Assembly (NCBI GenBank): GCA_016787705.1
Contig: JAEUTP010000017.1
Coordinates: forward strand, 443,511 to 507,510
Reading direction: 5' to 3'
Source: Bacteroidia bacterium
GTDB taxonomy: Bacteria > Bacteroidota > Bacteroidia > B-17B0 > Aurantibacillaceae
DNA: 64,000 nucleotides
Positions 18,589-27,631 of the stretch are shown here, one piece after another. Position 1 is the first letter of the stretch; every line of letters begins with the position of its first letter. The translations under genes and the position numbers were made by a program. Below the pieces are notes generated by a model. That model saw only the letters and a list, made by a program, of their open reading frames with translations, ran no database searches and was not told the DNA's origin.

Positions 18589-18618
18589 TTTGCCATTCCC
18601 GCCAATCCGTTATATTTG
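18589..18618 (+). promoter_or_regulatory. Promoter of the E1 dehydrogenase gene (TTTG-18 bp-TATATTTG)
   Basis: A -33 TTTG at 18589-18592 and an exact -7 element TATATTTG at 18611-18618 are separated by 18 bp, close to the Bacteroidota primary-sigma promoter consensus. The start codon is 17 bp downstream of the -7 element. Confidence 0.65.
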
Positions 18619-18635
18619 TATATTAAGGTATTATA

Positions 18636-21044
18636 ATGGGAAAAGAAGATAGCGCCGTAAAAGCAGGCAATTTAAGTTTTGACGATTTCAGGAAAATTGT
18701 GCTTAACGATTTTAAATTGGTTAACGAAAGCAGGCAGGCAAGTTTATTAGGAAGAAAAGAAGTTCTTACAGGAAAAGCAAAATTCGGCATATTTGGTGAC
18801 GGTAAAGAGCTTGCTCAAATTGCCATGAGTAAAGTATTTAAAAATGGCGATTTCAGAAGCGGTTATTACCGCGATCAAACATTTATGCTAAGTATTAATG
18901 CCATTACATTGCAGCAATGGTTTGCGGGTTTATACGGACATACAGATATTACATTAGAGCCTATGAGTGGAGGACGCCAAATGGGCGGGCATTTTGCAAC
19001 CCACAGTTTAAATGAAGATGGTTCTTTTAAAGCTTTGGTGGATCAAAAAAATTCAAGCAGCGATATTTCTCCAACGGGTGGACAAATGCCACGTTTGCTG
19101 GGTTTGGCATATGCATCTCATTTTTATAAAATAAATAAAGATCTTCACAATGCACCATTTAATACTTACAGTAATAAAGGTAACGAAGTTGCTTTTGGTA
19201 CAATTGGTGATGCTTCTACAAGCGAAGGTTTATTTTGGGAAACTATAAACGCCGCGGGTGTGTTGCAGGTGCCAATGCTAATAAGCGTTTGGGATGACGG
19301 ACATGGGATATCTGTTCCTAAAAAATATCAAACTACTAAAGAAAGTATTAGCGAAGTATTAAAAGGTTTTCAGCGTGAAGGCAACGGAAAAGGTTATGAG
19401 ATCTTTAAAACAAAAGGATGGGATTATGCGCATTTATGCGAAACATACGAAAAAGCAATAAAAGTTTGTCGTGAAGAACATGTGCCTGTTTTAGTTCATG
19501 TAGAGGAAGTAACACAGCCGCAAGGCCACAGCACCAGCGGCTCACACGAACGTTACAAAAGCAAGGAACGTTTACAATGGGAATTGGATTTTGATTGCGT
19601 GAAACAAATGCGTGAATGGATCATACAAAATGCATTGGCCAACGAAGAAGAGTTAAATAAGATAGAAGAAGATGCTAAAGAAGCAGTTAAGAATGCAAAA
19701 ACTGCTGCATGGACAGACTATTTAACACCAATTAAAAATGAAGTTGCCGAAGTAAGCGCTTTGTTTGAAGAAATAGGCGGTGATGAAATTCTTACCATTA
19801 AAAAAGAATTGCAATCCATTAAAGAGCCAATTCGCAGAGATGTACACATAGCTGTAAAAAATGTTTTACGTTTAACTAAACATAATTCTTCTTCTGCAAG
19901 AGAAAATTTAATTAAGTGGTTAGAAACTTCAAAAGAAATAAATAACGATCGTTTCAGCTCACACTTATATTCACAATCTGCCAAAAAAGTTGGAAATATA
20001 TCTGCAAAAGCAGTTGAATATGCAGATGATAAACAGATGGATGGCCGCGAGATTTTACGTGATAACTTTGATGCTATTTTGTCAAAATATCCCGAGGTAA
20101 TGATCTTTGGTGAAGACTCAGGAAAAATTGGCGGGGTAAATCAAGGTTTGGAAGGTTTACAATTAAAATATGGCGAGCACCGTGTGTTTGATACAGGTAT
20201 CCGTGAAGCTACAATTATGGGCCAGGCTATTGGTCTTGCAATGCGTGGTTTGCGCCCGATAGCCGAAATTCAGTATTTGGATTATTTATTGTACGCTTTG
20301 CAATTAATGAGCGACGATCTGGCAACGGTACAATGGCGTACAAAAGGCAAACAAAAAGCACCGGTAATTATTCGTACACGAGGTCACCGTTTAGAAGGTG
20401 TATGGCACAGCGGTTCGCCAATGGGTATGATCGTGCATGCCTGCCGTGGTATAAATATTTGTGTGCCACGAAACATGACTGTTGCATCGAGCTTTTATAA
20501 TACTTTGTTAGAATCGGATGAGCCTGCCTTAATTATTGAACCTTTAAATGCCTACCGTTTAAAAGAAAGATCGCCATCTAATTTTGGAGCGTATAAAACA
20601 GCACTTGGTATTCCCGAGGTTTTAAATACAGGCTCAGATATTACATTGGTGTCTTACGGCAGCAGTATTCGTGTGGCGCAGGAGGCAATTAAAAATTTAG
20701 AGAAACACGGTATTTCTGTTGAGTTAATAGATCTTCAAACATTAATTCCTTTCGATATTCATCACTCAATAGTTGAATCTGTTAAAAAAACAAATCGTTT
20801 ATTGGTTTTGGATGAAGATGTTTCAGGTGGAGCGAGTTCGTATATTTTACAAAAAATTGTAGAAGAGCAGGGCGCTTATAAATTTTTAGATTCGGCACCT
20901 TTAACACTGGCGTCTAAAGACCACAGGCCAGCCTATGGCAGTGATGGAGACTACTTTAGTAAACCAAATTCAGATGATGTTTTTGATGCGGTTTATAATT
21001 TAATGTCAGAAGTTAACCCAAACCAATTTCCAAAAATTTATTAA
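18636..21044 (+). CDS. Fused 2-oxoacid dehydrogenase E1 (alpha-beta)
   Basis: An 802-residue thiamine-diphosphate enzyme that joins E1-alpha and E1-beta in one chain. The alpha part (residues 1-390) carries the TPP motif beginning GDASTSEG near residue 193 and a YYRDQTF segment near residue 84. The beta part (residues 450-802) has the FGEDSGKIGG and FDTGIREATIMG segments and the C-terminal transketolase-like domain. It decarboxylates a branched-chain or related 2-oxoacid in a complex with E2 and E3, which are not in this window. Such fusions are common in Bacteroidota. Branched-chain substrates are the best guess; pyruvate is less likely. Confidence 0.9.
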   Translation: MGKEDSAVKAGNLSFDDFRKIVLNDFKLVNESRQASLLGRKEVLTGKAKFGIFGDGKELAQIAMSKVFKNGDFRSGYYRDQTFMLSINAITLQQWFAGLYGHTDITLEPMSGGRQMGGHFATHSLNEDGSFKALVDQKNSSSDISPTGGQMPRLLGLAYASHFYKINKDLHNAPFNTYSNKGNEVAFGTIGDASTSEGLFWETINAAGVLQVPMLISVWDDGHGISVPKKYQTTKESISEVLKGFQREGNGKGYEIFKTKGWDYAHLCETYEKAIKVCREEHVPVLVHVEEVTQPQGHSTSGSHERYKSKERLQWELDFDCVKQMREWIIQNALANEEELNKIEEDAKEAVKNAKTAAWTDYLTPIKNEVAEVSALFEEIGGDEILTIKKELQSIKEPIRRDVHIAVKNVLRLTKHNSSSARENLIKWLETSKEINNDRFSSHLYSQSAKKVGNISAKAVEYADDKQMDGREILRDNFDAILSKYPEVMIFGEDSGKIGGVNQGLEGLQLKYGEHRVFDTGIREATIMGQAIGLAMRGLRPIAEIQYLDYLLYALQLMSDDLATVQWRTKGKQKAPVIIRTRGHRLEGVWHSGSPMGMIVHACRGINICVPRNMTVASSFYNTLLESDEPALIIEPLNAYRLKERSPSNFGAYKTALGIPEVLNTGSDITLVSYGSSIRVAQEAIKNLEKHGISVELIDLQTLIPFDIHHSIVESVKKTNRLLVLDEDVSGGASSYILQKIVEEQGAYKFLDSAPLTLASKDHRPAYGSDGDYFSKPNSDDVFDAVYNLMSEVNPNQFPKIY

Positions 21045-21169
21045 AAAATTGTAATTTTATCATCTCGGCACGAAAATAGGAGAGAAGGGTAATAAAATAT
21101 GAAATGAGCCTTAAAAAATAATAACGGGCGAATTCCATGTGACAAAAGAAAAAAAATTAAAAAATACAC

Positions 21170-21742
21170 ATGAAAAAAATTATACAAACGCTTTTACTTT
21201 GTTATTTAGTTGTAATTGCAGCTGATTGTTTTTCACAAACAACAACAACAGCTGCAGAAGACGCCCCTAAAAAAAAGAATGAAACGAAGATCTCAGAAGT
21301 TGTAAATACCGACTCTATACCCGCAAGTGAATTAATGCAACGCGCTATTAATTGGGTTAAAATAGAAAGTACTAAGTACGGTAAAAGCAGCGGTGTAACT
21401 ACCGGTTCAAAAGCAGAATGTACCGCAACATTTCCGGTTAAGCCTAAAGAACTAAATCCGGAGGTAGACTATACAGGTAAGATAAGTATGCATATTGCTA
21501 TTGAATGTAAAGATAATAAGTATAAATACACTATCTCGCAAATTAAACATACAAGCACCAGCGGTAAAACAACAGCAGGCAGTATTGATAATAAAGTGCC
21601 AGAATGTGGCAGTATGGCCATGGGCGATATTGTTTGGAAAAAACTAAAAGGCGAAGCTTTAAGAGGTGCGGGTAAAGTAGTAGAAGATCTGAAAGAAGGA
21701 ATGCAAAAAGACTCGAAGGATGTTGAAAAAGAAGAGTGGTAA
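21170..21742 (+). CDS. Exported DUF4468-like protein
   Basis: A 190-residue protein with a signal peptide (residues 1-23). After a lysine-rich linker, the segment ELMQRAINWVKIESTKYG, then a short beta sheet (ISMHIAIECKDNKYKYTISQ), resembles DUF4468/TBP-like-fold proteins of Bacteroidota. The C-terminus is lysine/glutamate rich. It runs into the following exported-protein gene with a 14-bp gap, so the two are probably co-transcribed. The biochemical role is unknown; the family call is from pattern only. Confidence 0.65.
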   Translation: MKKIIQTLLLCYLVVIAADCFSQTTTTAAEDAPKKKNETKISEVVNTDSIPASELMQRAINWVKIESTKYGKSSGVTTGSKAECTATFPVKPKELNPEVDYTGKISMHIAIECKDNKYKYTISQIKHTSTSGKTTAGSIDNKVPECGSMAMGDIVWKKLKGEALRGAGKVVEDLKEGMQKDSKDVEKEEW

Positions 21743-21756
21743 TTAAACCTATTTAC

Positions 21757-22695
21757 ATGAAAAAATATTTCCTGTTTTTTATAGTGAACGTTTTCTCAAT
21801 TCATTTAACTTCACAAACAGATAATGATAATGGTAGTTGGAAAGAACGTTATGTTTTGAAGACTAATACTGCTGAAGCCGATTTCATGGTTAGGCTTGGA
21901 GATATCGATAATCTGGGCTTTGGCTGGGAAAACAAGTTCAATCCGTTTTCAGGAAGAAGCACTAATGCACACATTTATCCTTGGGATTGGGATTCTACCG
22001 ATGTATTGGGGCTTGATATGATAATGGTACCAACAAGTATGGGTAAAAAAGATGCGCCATGCGGAGGTGAAGGGTATAGTAGTCAGCAAAGCGTATTAAT
22101 GGAAAAATACGGAAAAACCACTTTCGCTTTTACGGTTTCTTTAAAAGGAATTGATACATCCAAAATAAAAAATGTGATTTTGCAAATGTTTGTAGATGAT
22201 TTTCAAGCTAAAGCACTTTGCTCAAAATTTGAAGTTTTGATTAATTCAAAACGCGCGACTTATATTGAAAAAGTAATTAATAGTTTAGATCAAACCGGGC
22301 CTATTGGAAAACTTATTACTATCACTGTACCTAAAGAAAAAATAAATGATTTTAAAACATCCGATATTGAATTCTTATTTGATGACAATACAACAGCTGC
22401 TGCTGATGGGTTTGCCATTGATTTTGTTAAAATACTTATTAACCCAAAAGTTTTAAGATATGGAACTGTAAGCGGTAGAGTAGTTAGTGAAGCAACCGGC
22501 AAGCCACTTGTAAATGCCACGGTATTTTGTGGTACGCAGGTTGTTAAAACTAATGCCTTAGGTCAGTATAAATTATTAAAGGTAAATTCCGGTCTTGCAG
22601 TTATCTCTGTTGAAGTAGCTGGTAAAACCGAACAAAATTTCACGGTAGATGTAGTAGAGAACACGATGGTAAATCAGGACCTGATCTTTAAATAA
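21757..22695 (+). CDS. Exported protein with C-terminal carboxypeptidase-regulatory-like domain
   Basis: A 312-residue secreted protein. I place the start at the ATG at 21757, giving a clean signal peptide MKKYFLFFIVNVFSIHL. An earlier in-frame GTG at 21736 would add residues that spoil the signal. The central part is a beta-sandwich of unknown family (residues 20-235). The last 80 residues form a carboxypeptidase-D-regulatory-like Ig domain (GTVSGRVVSEATGKPLVNA), common in Bacteroidota outer-membrane and surface proteins. It lies downstream of the DUF4468-like gene and converges on the ABC ATPase gene 3 bp away. Confidence 0.72.
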   Translation: MKKYFLFFIVNVFSIHLTSQTDNDNGSWKERYVLKTNTAEADFMVRLGDIDNLGFGWENKFNPFSGRSTNAHIYPWDWDSTDVLGLDMIMVPTSMGKKDAPCGGEGYSSQQSVLMEKYGKTTFAFTVSLKGIDTSKIKNVILQMFVDDFQAKALCSKFEVLINSKRATYIEKVINSLDQTGPIGKLITITVPKEKINDFKTSDIEFLFDDNTTAAADGFAIDFVKILINPKVLRYGTVSGRVVSEATGKPLVNATVFCGTQVVKTNALGQYKLLKVNSGLAVISVEVAGKTEQNFTVDVVENTMVNQDLIFK

Positions 22696-22698
22696 TAA

Positions 22699-23661
22699 TT
22701 ATTCTACAGTAAAAAAATACACTTTATCCAATTCCACTTCTTTATTTAAATAAACAATAACCGGGTTTCCGTTTTTTGTTTCGCCTAATACTTCAAAACA
22801 TTTACCGTTAAACGTACAGTTCGAAATTTGGAGCTGTAGATCAAATTTGTTTTTTGCAGCTAATTTTATTTTATCGGGTCTTATAAAAAGCTTTGTTTTG
22901 CTTTTTGTTTTTTTATCGAGATCTTCTGCTTTTATAGTGTTAAAAGGACCTAAAAGCCCTGCCAGTTTTATGTTTTTAGGTTTATAATAGATCTGCCATT
23001 TTTTACCCATTTGCAATATTCTGCCATTATTCATTACTGCTAATACATCGGCATATTTTAAAGCTTCTTCTGCTACATGTGTAATTAAGATAACCGAAGT
23101 TTTGTTTTTTTTGATCTCCGACATAATAAACGAAAATAGTTTTTCGCTTAAAATAGAATCTAAATTACTGAAAGGTTCATCCAGCAATAATAATTTTGGT
23201 ATAATAGCCAGTGCTCTTGCTATTGCTACACGCTGCTTTTGGCCGCTTGATAAAAATCTTGCCTTCGAATTTCTTAAAGCAACAAGATCTAATAATTTTA
23301 AAAGCTTATTGGCCCTTTTTTGTTTAGCTTCAGTAGTATAACCAATCAGCTTATCAAAAATATTTTCTTCAACGCTGTGGTTATCCAAAACATAAAAATC
23401 CTGGCTTACCAAACGCATTTCATGATAACCCGGAATTAAATTATAAGAAGGCCCCGTTACTTTTTTATTCTCAAATAAAACTTCACCTTCATTCAGATCT
23501 TCCAAACCATACACGCATTTCATTAAGGTGGTTTTTCCGCTTCCGCTTTTACCCACTAAAGCCATTATCTCACCTTTATCAAGCTGGAGTGAAATATTCC
23601 TTATTCCTTTAAAATAATTTTGACCGGGATAATTGAAAGATATGTTGTTAACCTTTAAAAT
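22699..23661 (-). CDS. ABC transporter ATPase with TOBE-like tail, probable ATT start
   Basis: A 320-residue ABC ATPase of the importer (PotA/CysA-like) type. It has the Walker A GKSGSGKTT, Q-loop SQDF, signature LSSGQKQRV, Walker B LLLLDEPF and switch histidine ITHV. A TOBE-like C-terminal part begins near residue 255 (LFIRPDKIKL). The first ATG (23565) would cut off the first beta strands and the aromatic A-loop (KVNNISFNYPG). That N-terminus is encoded in frame, but between the preceding in-frame stop and 23565 there is no ATG, GTG or TTG. The best start is ATT at 23661, 2 nt after the stop of the upstream gene. No permease gene is adjacent, so its transport substrate is unknown. Confidence 0.82.
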   Translation of the reverse strand: MLKVNNISFNYPGQNYFKGIRNISLQLDKGEIMALVGKSGSGKTTLMKCVYGLEDLNEGEVLFENKKVTGPSYNLIPGYHEMRLVSQDFYVLDNHSVEENIFDKLIGYTTEAKQKRANKLLKLLDLVALRNSKARFLSSGQKQRVAIARALAIIPKLLLLDEPFSNLDSILSEKLFSFIMSEIKKNKTSVILITHVAEEALKYADVLAVMNNGRILQMGKKWQIYYKPKNIKLAGLLGPFNTIKAEDLDKKTKSKTKLFIRPDKIKLAAKNKFDLQLQISNCTFNGKCFEVLGETKNGNPVIVYLNKEVELDKVYFFTVE

Positions 23662-23663
23662 AG

Positions 23664-24506
23664 TTATCTTACTAAGGTTAAACTGTGTTTTAATTTATAT
23701 GATTTGCCGTCAAAACCGGTTCCTTCAACCACTACAAAATAAACACCTTCATCACAAACTTCGCCGCTGGTTGTATGCCCGTCCCAAAAACCATTTACCC
23801 GCTCCCAATTTATGATTGGTGTGCCATAACGGTTATAGATCATTACTTTAAGATCGGTAATGTTTTTAATAATAGGTTTAAAGATTTCATTGATTCCATC
23901 ACCGTTTGGCGAAAAAATAGTTGGTAATGTAATGCCTGATGAATCGGCTATTCTTAAGGCATACGAAGAAGTATCGTTACAACCCATATTACCATAAGCA
24001 ATAAGGGTTAAAGAATAGCTTCCGCTAACGCTGTAATCTTTAATCGTGTTTAAAGATGTTGTATTAGCGGCACCATCATCATTAAAAAGCCATTGATTGG
24101 AAATGCTGTTGGTAGAATAATTGGTTAAGATCAATTGATTTGGGTAGCCAGTGGTATTTAAGCTGGCATTAAATGCTGCTAAAGCAGATTTGGTAACTAT
24201 AACGGTACTTGTTGCTATAGAAGTACCGGTTGCATTAGAAACCAGCAAGCTAATAAAATAAGTGCCGCCATTACCAAAATTAAAAGTAATTGAAGAGCTG
24301 GTAAGATCAGGTAAAATAGTTACCGATTTTGAAGGTGTAATAGACCACTCATAAGCCGTCGGCGAATTAGACTCTTGAAGCGTAAAAGTTTGCGAAACCC
24401 CTGTGCATAGGGTAGCCGAAGGGCTTACAATAGTAGCCGTTGGTACCTGGGCAAAAGCACCAATACAAATAAACATTAAAAAAAATGTTTGTAAAGTTCG
24501 GTTCAT
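23664..24506 (-). CDS. Secreted protein with T9SS type B (gliding-associated) sorting domain
   Basis: A 280-residue exported protein. The signal peptide MNRTLQTFFLMFICIGAFA starts at the ATG at 24506, which I prefer over an in-frame GTG two codons upstream. One or two PKD/Ig-like modules fill residues 25-180. The C-terminal 90 residues form a type B domain with the hallmark FSPNGDGINEIF and IYNRYGTPI strands. It is secreted by the T9SS. It starts 6 bp after the acyl-CoA reductase gene and is followed 2 bp later by the ABC ATPase, an unusual three-gene operon. Confidence 0.9.
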   Translation of the reverse strand: MNRTLQTFFLMFICIGAFAQVPTATIVSPSATLCTGVSQTFTLQESNSPTAYEWSITPSKSVTILPDLTSSSITFNFGNGGTYFISLLVSNATGTSIATSTVIVTKSALAAFNASLNTTGYPNQLILTNYSTNSISNQWLFNDDGAANTTSLNTIKDYSVSGSYSLTLIAYGNMGCNDTSSYALRIADSSGITLPTIFSPNGDGINEIFKPIIKNITDLKVMIYNRYGTPIINWERVNGFWDGHTTSGEVCDEGVYFVVVEGTGFDGKSYKLKHSLTLVR

Positions 24507-24512
24507 AAACAC

Positions 24513-25535
24513 CTATAAATTTACTAAAAATTCTAATGTATTTACATTATCGGCAAAATCAGTAATAACAGGTTGTTGTGAATAACCAAAAGGGATGTTG
24601 TTTTTGCCTACAATACACTGAAGATCGTCGTTGATTGAGTTTAAATAATCGCTTAATTCTTTTTCAGAATTGTAATATTGGTAGTATAAGACACCTACAG
24701 GCGAGTGCAGATCGGGGCTTTCTTTAACCATTATGAAATTATTATCTAAAAATTTCATCGATTCTAAAAGGTAAATAGCACGGTGATAATCGTAATTATT
24801 ACCATATTTTTTATTGTTCACTACAAAGCCAAAATCAATAATTGCTTCAAAAAAAGCATCAAATTTATAGCCTGCGGGTACCAATAATTTGTTTACATTT
24901 CTGCAGCCAAGGCCAAAATAAAGGAATATATCTTTACCAAGGTTTTTTAGGTCGCTTGTACTTTCATTACCCGTTAATATGGCAACGGATGATCTGTTTT
25001 TACGAATGATATGCGGGTATTTGCCAAAATAATGTTTAAAATGTTGCGCGGTATTGTTGCTTCCTGTAGCAATAACGGCATCAAAAGTCCCCAGTTTTCC
25101 TTCTGCAAATAAGATCTGTTTTTCAAATTCGGGCTCATAATGCGTTAATAATTTTAAGAAAAAAGGGATTAATATATTATCATCAGACGAAAGTTTAATT
25201 AAAGCTTTATTTCCACTAAGCAGCACACATAAAATATCATGAAAACAAACCATTGGTATATTACCAGCGCAAATTATGGCTATTGTTTTTTGAGGTTTTT
25301 CTTTAATGGAAGCAGCGAATTTAATAAGGTCTTCTTCCTTTAAAAGCCTGCTAATGCCCATTAAAGATTCTTTAACAAATTCGGGAATGAACCAGCCATT
25401 GTAAATGTGCGACATCTCAATAAGCTTGTCTAGTCCTTGATGTAACTGAGTTTCGTTATCTTTTTGTTTGCCAAAGTGTCTGTTTATAAACAATCCTACC
25501 TGTACAAAACCATCTATTCTTTGTTTTAAAGTCAT
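24513..25535 (-). CDS. Acyl-CoA reductase (LuxC-like)
   Basis: A 340-residue aldehyde-dehydrogenase-superfamily enzyme of the acyl-CoA reductase family (LuxC-like). It reduces a fatty acyl-CoA or acyl-thioester to the aldehyde with NAD(P)H. The Rossmann region is around AIICAGNIPMVCFHDILC (near residue 90). The probable catalytic cysteine is in FGLGCRNVNKL (near residue 213). It has no signal peptide and is a cytoplasmic enzyme. It is first in a tight operon with a T9SS type B protein and an ABC ATPase. A ferredoxin gene is divergent from it, a common arrangement in Bacteroidota. Confidence 0.87.
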   Translation of the reverse strand: MTLKQRIDGFVQVGLFINRHFGKQKDNETQLHQGLDKLIEMSHIYNGWFIPEFVKESLMGISRLLKEEDLIKFAASIKEKPQKTIAIICAGNIPMVCFHDILCVLLSGNKALIKLSSDDNILIPFFLKLLTHYEPEFEKQILFAEGKLGTFDAVIATGSNNTAQHFKHYFGKYPHIIRKNRSSVAILTGNESTSDLKNLGKDIFLYFGLGCRNVNKLLVPAGYKFDAFFEAIIDFGFVVNNKKYGNNYDYHRAIYLLESMKFLDNNFIMVKESPDLHSPVGVLYYQYYNSEKELSDYLNSINDDLQCIVGKNNIPFGYSQQPVITDFADNVNTLEFLVNL

Positions 25536-25546
25536 AATTTAGGTTG

Positions 25547-25554
25547 TATATTTG
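25547..25554 (+). promoter_or_regulatory. Bacteroidota -7 element (TATATTTG) for the ferredoxin gene
   Basis: An exact match to TAnnTTTG in the region between the divergent acyl-CoA reductase and ferredoxin genes. A TTTG at 25520-25523 could be the -33 part, although the 23-bp spacing is slightly long. Confidence 0.45.
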
Positions 25555-25623
25555 TACCCGATTTTAAAGACATAAATACCTGATTTTTTATATGTTTTTG
25601 GGATTACAAAACTACGTAAAAAA

Positions 25624-25974
25624 ATGGCAATTAAAATAACAGATGAGTGTATTAATTGTGGCGCCTGCGAGCCGGAGTGCCCTAATAATGCAATTTATGA
25701 AGGTGGAGCAGAATGGCGCTATGCCGATGGTACCGGAGTTAAGGGTGATTACACCGGCAAAAACAGTGGCGAAACGGTTGATGCCGATTCTCCGCAAACG
25801 CCAAAGAATATGGACGTTTATTTTATTGTTTCTGATAAATGTACCGAGTGTAAAGGTTTTCACGATGAGCCGCAATGCGCTGCTGTTTGCCCGGTTGATT
25901 GCTGTATAAAAGATGAAGATGTTGTTGAAACTGACGAACAGTTGTTAGACAAAAAAGCATCGTTACATATTTAA
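25624..25974 (+). CDS. 2[4Fe-4S] ferredoxin
   Basis: A 116-residue dicluster ferredoxin that carries electrons in the cytoplasm. Cluster I ligands are Cys9, Cys12, Cys15 and Cys19 ([11 protein letters not shown]). Cluster II ligands are Cys73, Cys76, Cys85 and Cys89 (C-x2-C-x8-C-x3-CP), the spacing seen in Allochromatium-type ferredoxins. A 50-residue insertion separates the clusters. The sequence ends [14 protein letters not shown]. It is monocistronic and ends at a strong hairpin shared with the convergent outer-membrane gene. Confidence 0.95.
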   Translation: MAIKITDECINCGACEPECPNNAIYEGGAEWRYADGTGVKGDYTGKNSGETVDADSPQTPKNMDVYFIVSDKCTECKGFHDEPQCAAVCPVDCCIKDEDVVETDEQLLDKKASLHI

Positions 25975-25997
25975 ACTGCTCCTTAATTACAAAAATA

Positions 25998-26031
25998 AAA
26001 AAGACCGGAAGTGAACGCTTTCGGTCTTTTT
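25998..26031. terminator. Bidirectional terminator between the ferredoxin gene and an outer-membrane gene
   Basis: AAAAAGACCG and CGGTCTTTTT form the stem, with T-runs on both strands. It sits between converging genes. Confidence 0.85.
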
Positions 26032-26050
26032 ATTTATAATGGTTAAGTGA

Positions 26051-26653
26051 TTATTTAAACTTAAGCGTTAACTGTAATTTTAATACAGGATTAAAGTTAA
26101 AGTGATTGAGAGCGCCTTTATATACATTTGTGGGAGTTGTAGAATTAAAATTGATCCGGTCATACGAAACATTAAAACCCATTTCAGGCGAGATATAAAA
26201 GTTTTTTGTAGCTTTTAATTTAAATCCTAAACCTAAAAAACCATCCAGCCCATTACTGCTTCTGTTATAAGAGGCCACATTAAAAGCTACATAGTCGCCT
26301 TTTGTTTGCACATTTCTATACAATACATCGGCGTAAGTGTAAAGCCAGTCTTTTTTCTTTAACAGATTGTACTGCGCGCCAACGCCTATCCTGAAATCTT
26401 TATTTGAAAGGTAATACCTTGAGTGATCTGAATAAGAAACCTGTGCCCTGAAGCCAACACGCTTGTAAGTAGTTCGAAAGAATAAACCATTAATAAATTC
26501 GGTTGAAGCTTTGTTAGCTGCAAAATTTCCATTAGGGCTAATGGAGTTGAGTGTAAAAAGCGTAGATCCAAATTCGTAATGCCTTAGGCTGTCTTGTGCT
26601 GTTGCTATTTTTGAAAGCAGCAGTGAAGCTAAAATAATAGTAAATTTTTTCAT
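26051..26653 (-). CDS. Outer-membrane beta-barrel-like protein
   Basis: A 200-residue protein with a signal peptide (residues 1-19, ending IATAQ). The mature part consists of alternating amphipathic strands (for example KRVGFRAQVSYSDHSRYYL and LGLGFKLKATKNFY) and ends LQLTLKFK, an aromatic/hydrophobic C-terminal strand typical of outer-membrane barrels. It has no recognised domain. A second barrel gene lies upstream. Predicted barrel, function unknown. Confidence 0.7.
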   Translation of the reverse strand: MKKFTIILASLLLSKIATAQDSLRHYEFGSTLFTLNSISPNGNFAANKASTEFINGLFFRTTYKRVGFRAQVSYSDHSRYYLSNKDFRIGVGAQYNLLKKKDWLYTYADVLYRNVQTKGDYVAFNVASYNRSSNGLDGFLGLGFKLKATKNFYISPEMGFNVSYDRINFNSTTPTNVYKGALNHFNFNPVLKLQLTLKFK

Positions 26654-26877
26654 GGGTTTGTTTTTTGGGTTTTAACTGGCCGAAAAATAGAATTTAACTT
26701 TTACATAGTGAGTGAAGTTTTGTTAAAGAGAGATAATATTAGCGTTTTCTTAGCTAATATTAACATACAAACGCCTAAATAATTATTCTGGCATCTCTGA
26801 TTTATAATTATTTTCTAAAACAGATAACTGAATTTTAAAGTTGAAAAAAATCGTAAACGGTAATGAAATGGGGTACG

Positions 26878-27487
26878 TTAGCTCATTTCACGTGTGTATT
26901 CAGGCAGAAAATAAAGATATTCAGGGTAATATTCGTAAAATTTTTCAGGATCATTTACCTGGTAATAACGTTGTTGATTAAGGTATTCAAATTGCATATA
27001 GCTTCCAACAGATAAATGTTTGCTAATATTATAATTAAAGGTAAAGCCCGCACCGGGGCCATAACCTTTAAGAGATCTGTTCATCGAAAAAAGCGGAGGT
27101 GGCTCAGCTTCTTTAGGATTGTCGGAAAAGCTAACGAACAAGGAACTTGGCTTATTATTAAAATAAATATGTTTATATGCGAACGAAGCATTCACAGATA
27201 TTCTAAAGCGTTTGCGATTAATAAAATTATATTTTAAAAGGTAATTAAATCTAAAGCCTTTATCATATTGATAAGTGCTATAATTAACGCCATAATATTT
27301 TATAAAAAACATGGCTTCCTGCGACCTTTTTTTTATAACAATGCTCAAAGCCTATGGATGCATCGCCTACAAGAAGATTAGAAGGATAAGTGCTTAAAAT
27401 AAATTGATGCTTTTTAATGGAATCCTGTCCGGAACAAAGACCAAACCACATATTTAATAAGATAAAAATCACCAAATAGTTTCGCAT
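26878..27487 (-). pseudogene. Outer-membrane protein gene split by a frameshift in an A8 run
   Basis: The first 67-codon frame (27487 to 27284) starts with a signal peptide ending LCSGQ. Its sequence HQFILSTYPSNLLVGDASIG looks like the first strand of a beta-barrel. At the A8 run (T8 at 27327-27334 on the plus strand) the reading moves to another frame, which continues the same barrel pattern down to 26878 (AMFFIKYYGVNYSTYQYDKGF and further strands). Removing one A would join the two into one protein of about 190 residues. This is a broken gene, a phase-variable switch, or a sequencing error. Strands and length resemble the neighbouring barrel protein. Confidence 0.7.
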
Positions 27488-27550
27488 AAGGTAATAAACG
27501 GTAGTTTTTTGATTTTAGTATCCCTGTTATTTATTTTGAATTAACAAAAA

Positions 27551-27577
27551 CCTCTAAAAATCCCCCTAAAAGGGACT
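27551..27577. repeat. Dispersed CT-rich intergenic repeat fragment
   Basis: A sequence of the type CCTCTAAAAATCCCCCTAAA with AGGGACT, found in the intergenic region before the MBOAT gene. This CCCCCT...AGGG pattern is a familiar dispersed element in Bacteroidota genomes. Related C-rich runs occur at 60486-60504 and 60606-60626. Confidence 0.5.
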
Positions 27578-27586
27578 AAAACGGTC

Positions 27587-27616
27587 TTGTTCCATCAGCA
27601 AAATATCTTATTTTTG
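27587..27616 (+). promoter_or_regulatory. Promoter of the MBOAT operon (TTG-19 bp-TATTTTTG)
   Basis: A -33 TTG at 27587-27589, a 19-bp spacer and the exact -7 element TATTTTTG at 27609-27616, with the ATG at 27632. This is the best-formed Bacteroidota promoter in the window. Confidence 0.65.
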
Positions 27617-27631
27617 TAAGCCTTAATTAAT

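Noticed and set aside
21736..21756. GTG start for the carboxypeptidase-regulatory-like protein
   Set aside because: It overlaps the upstream gene and spoils the signal peptide; the ATG at 21757 gives a clean one.
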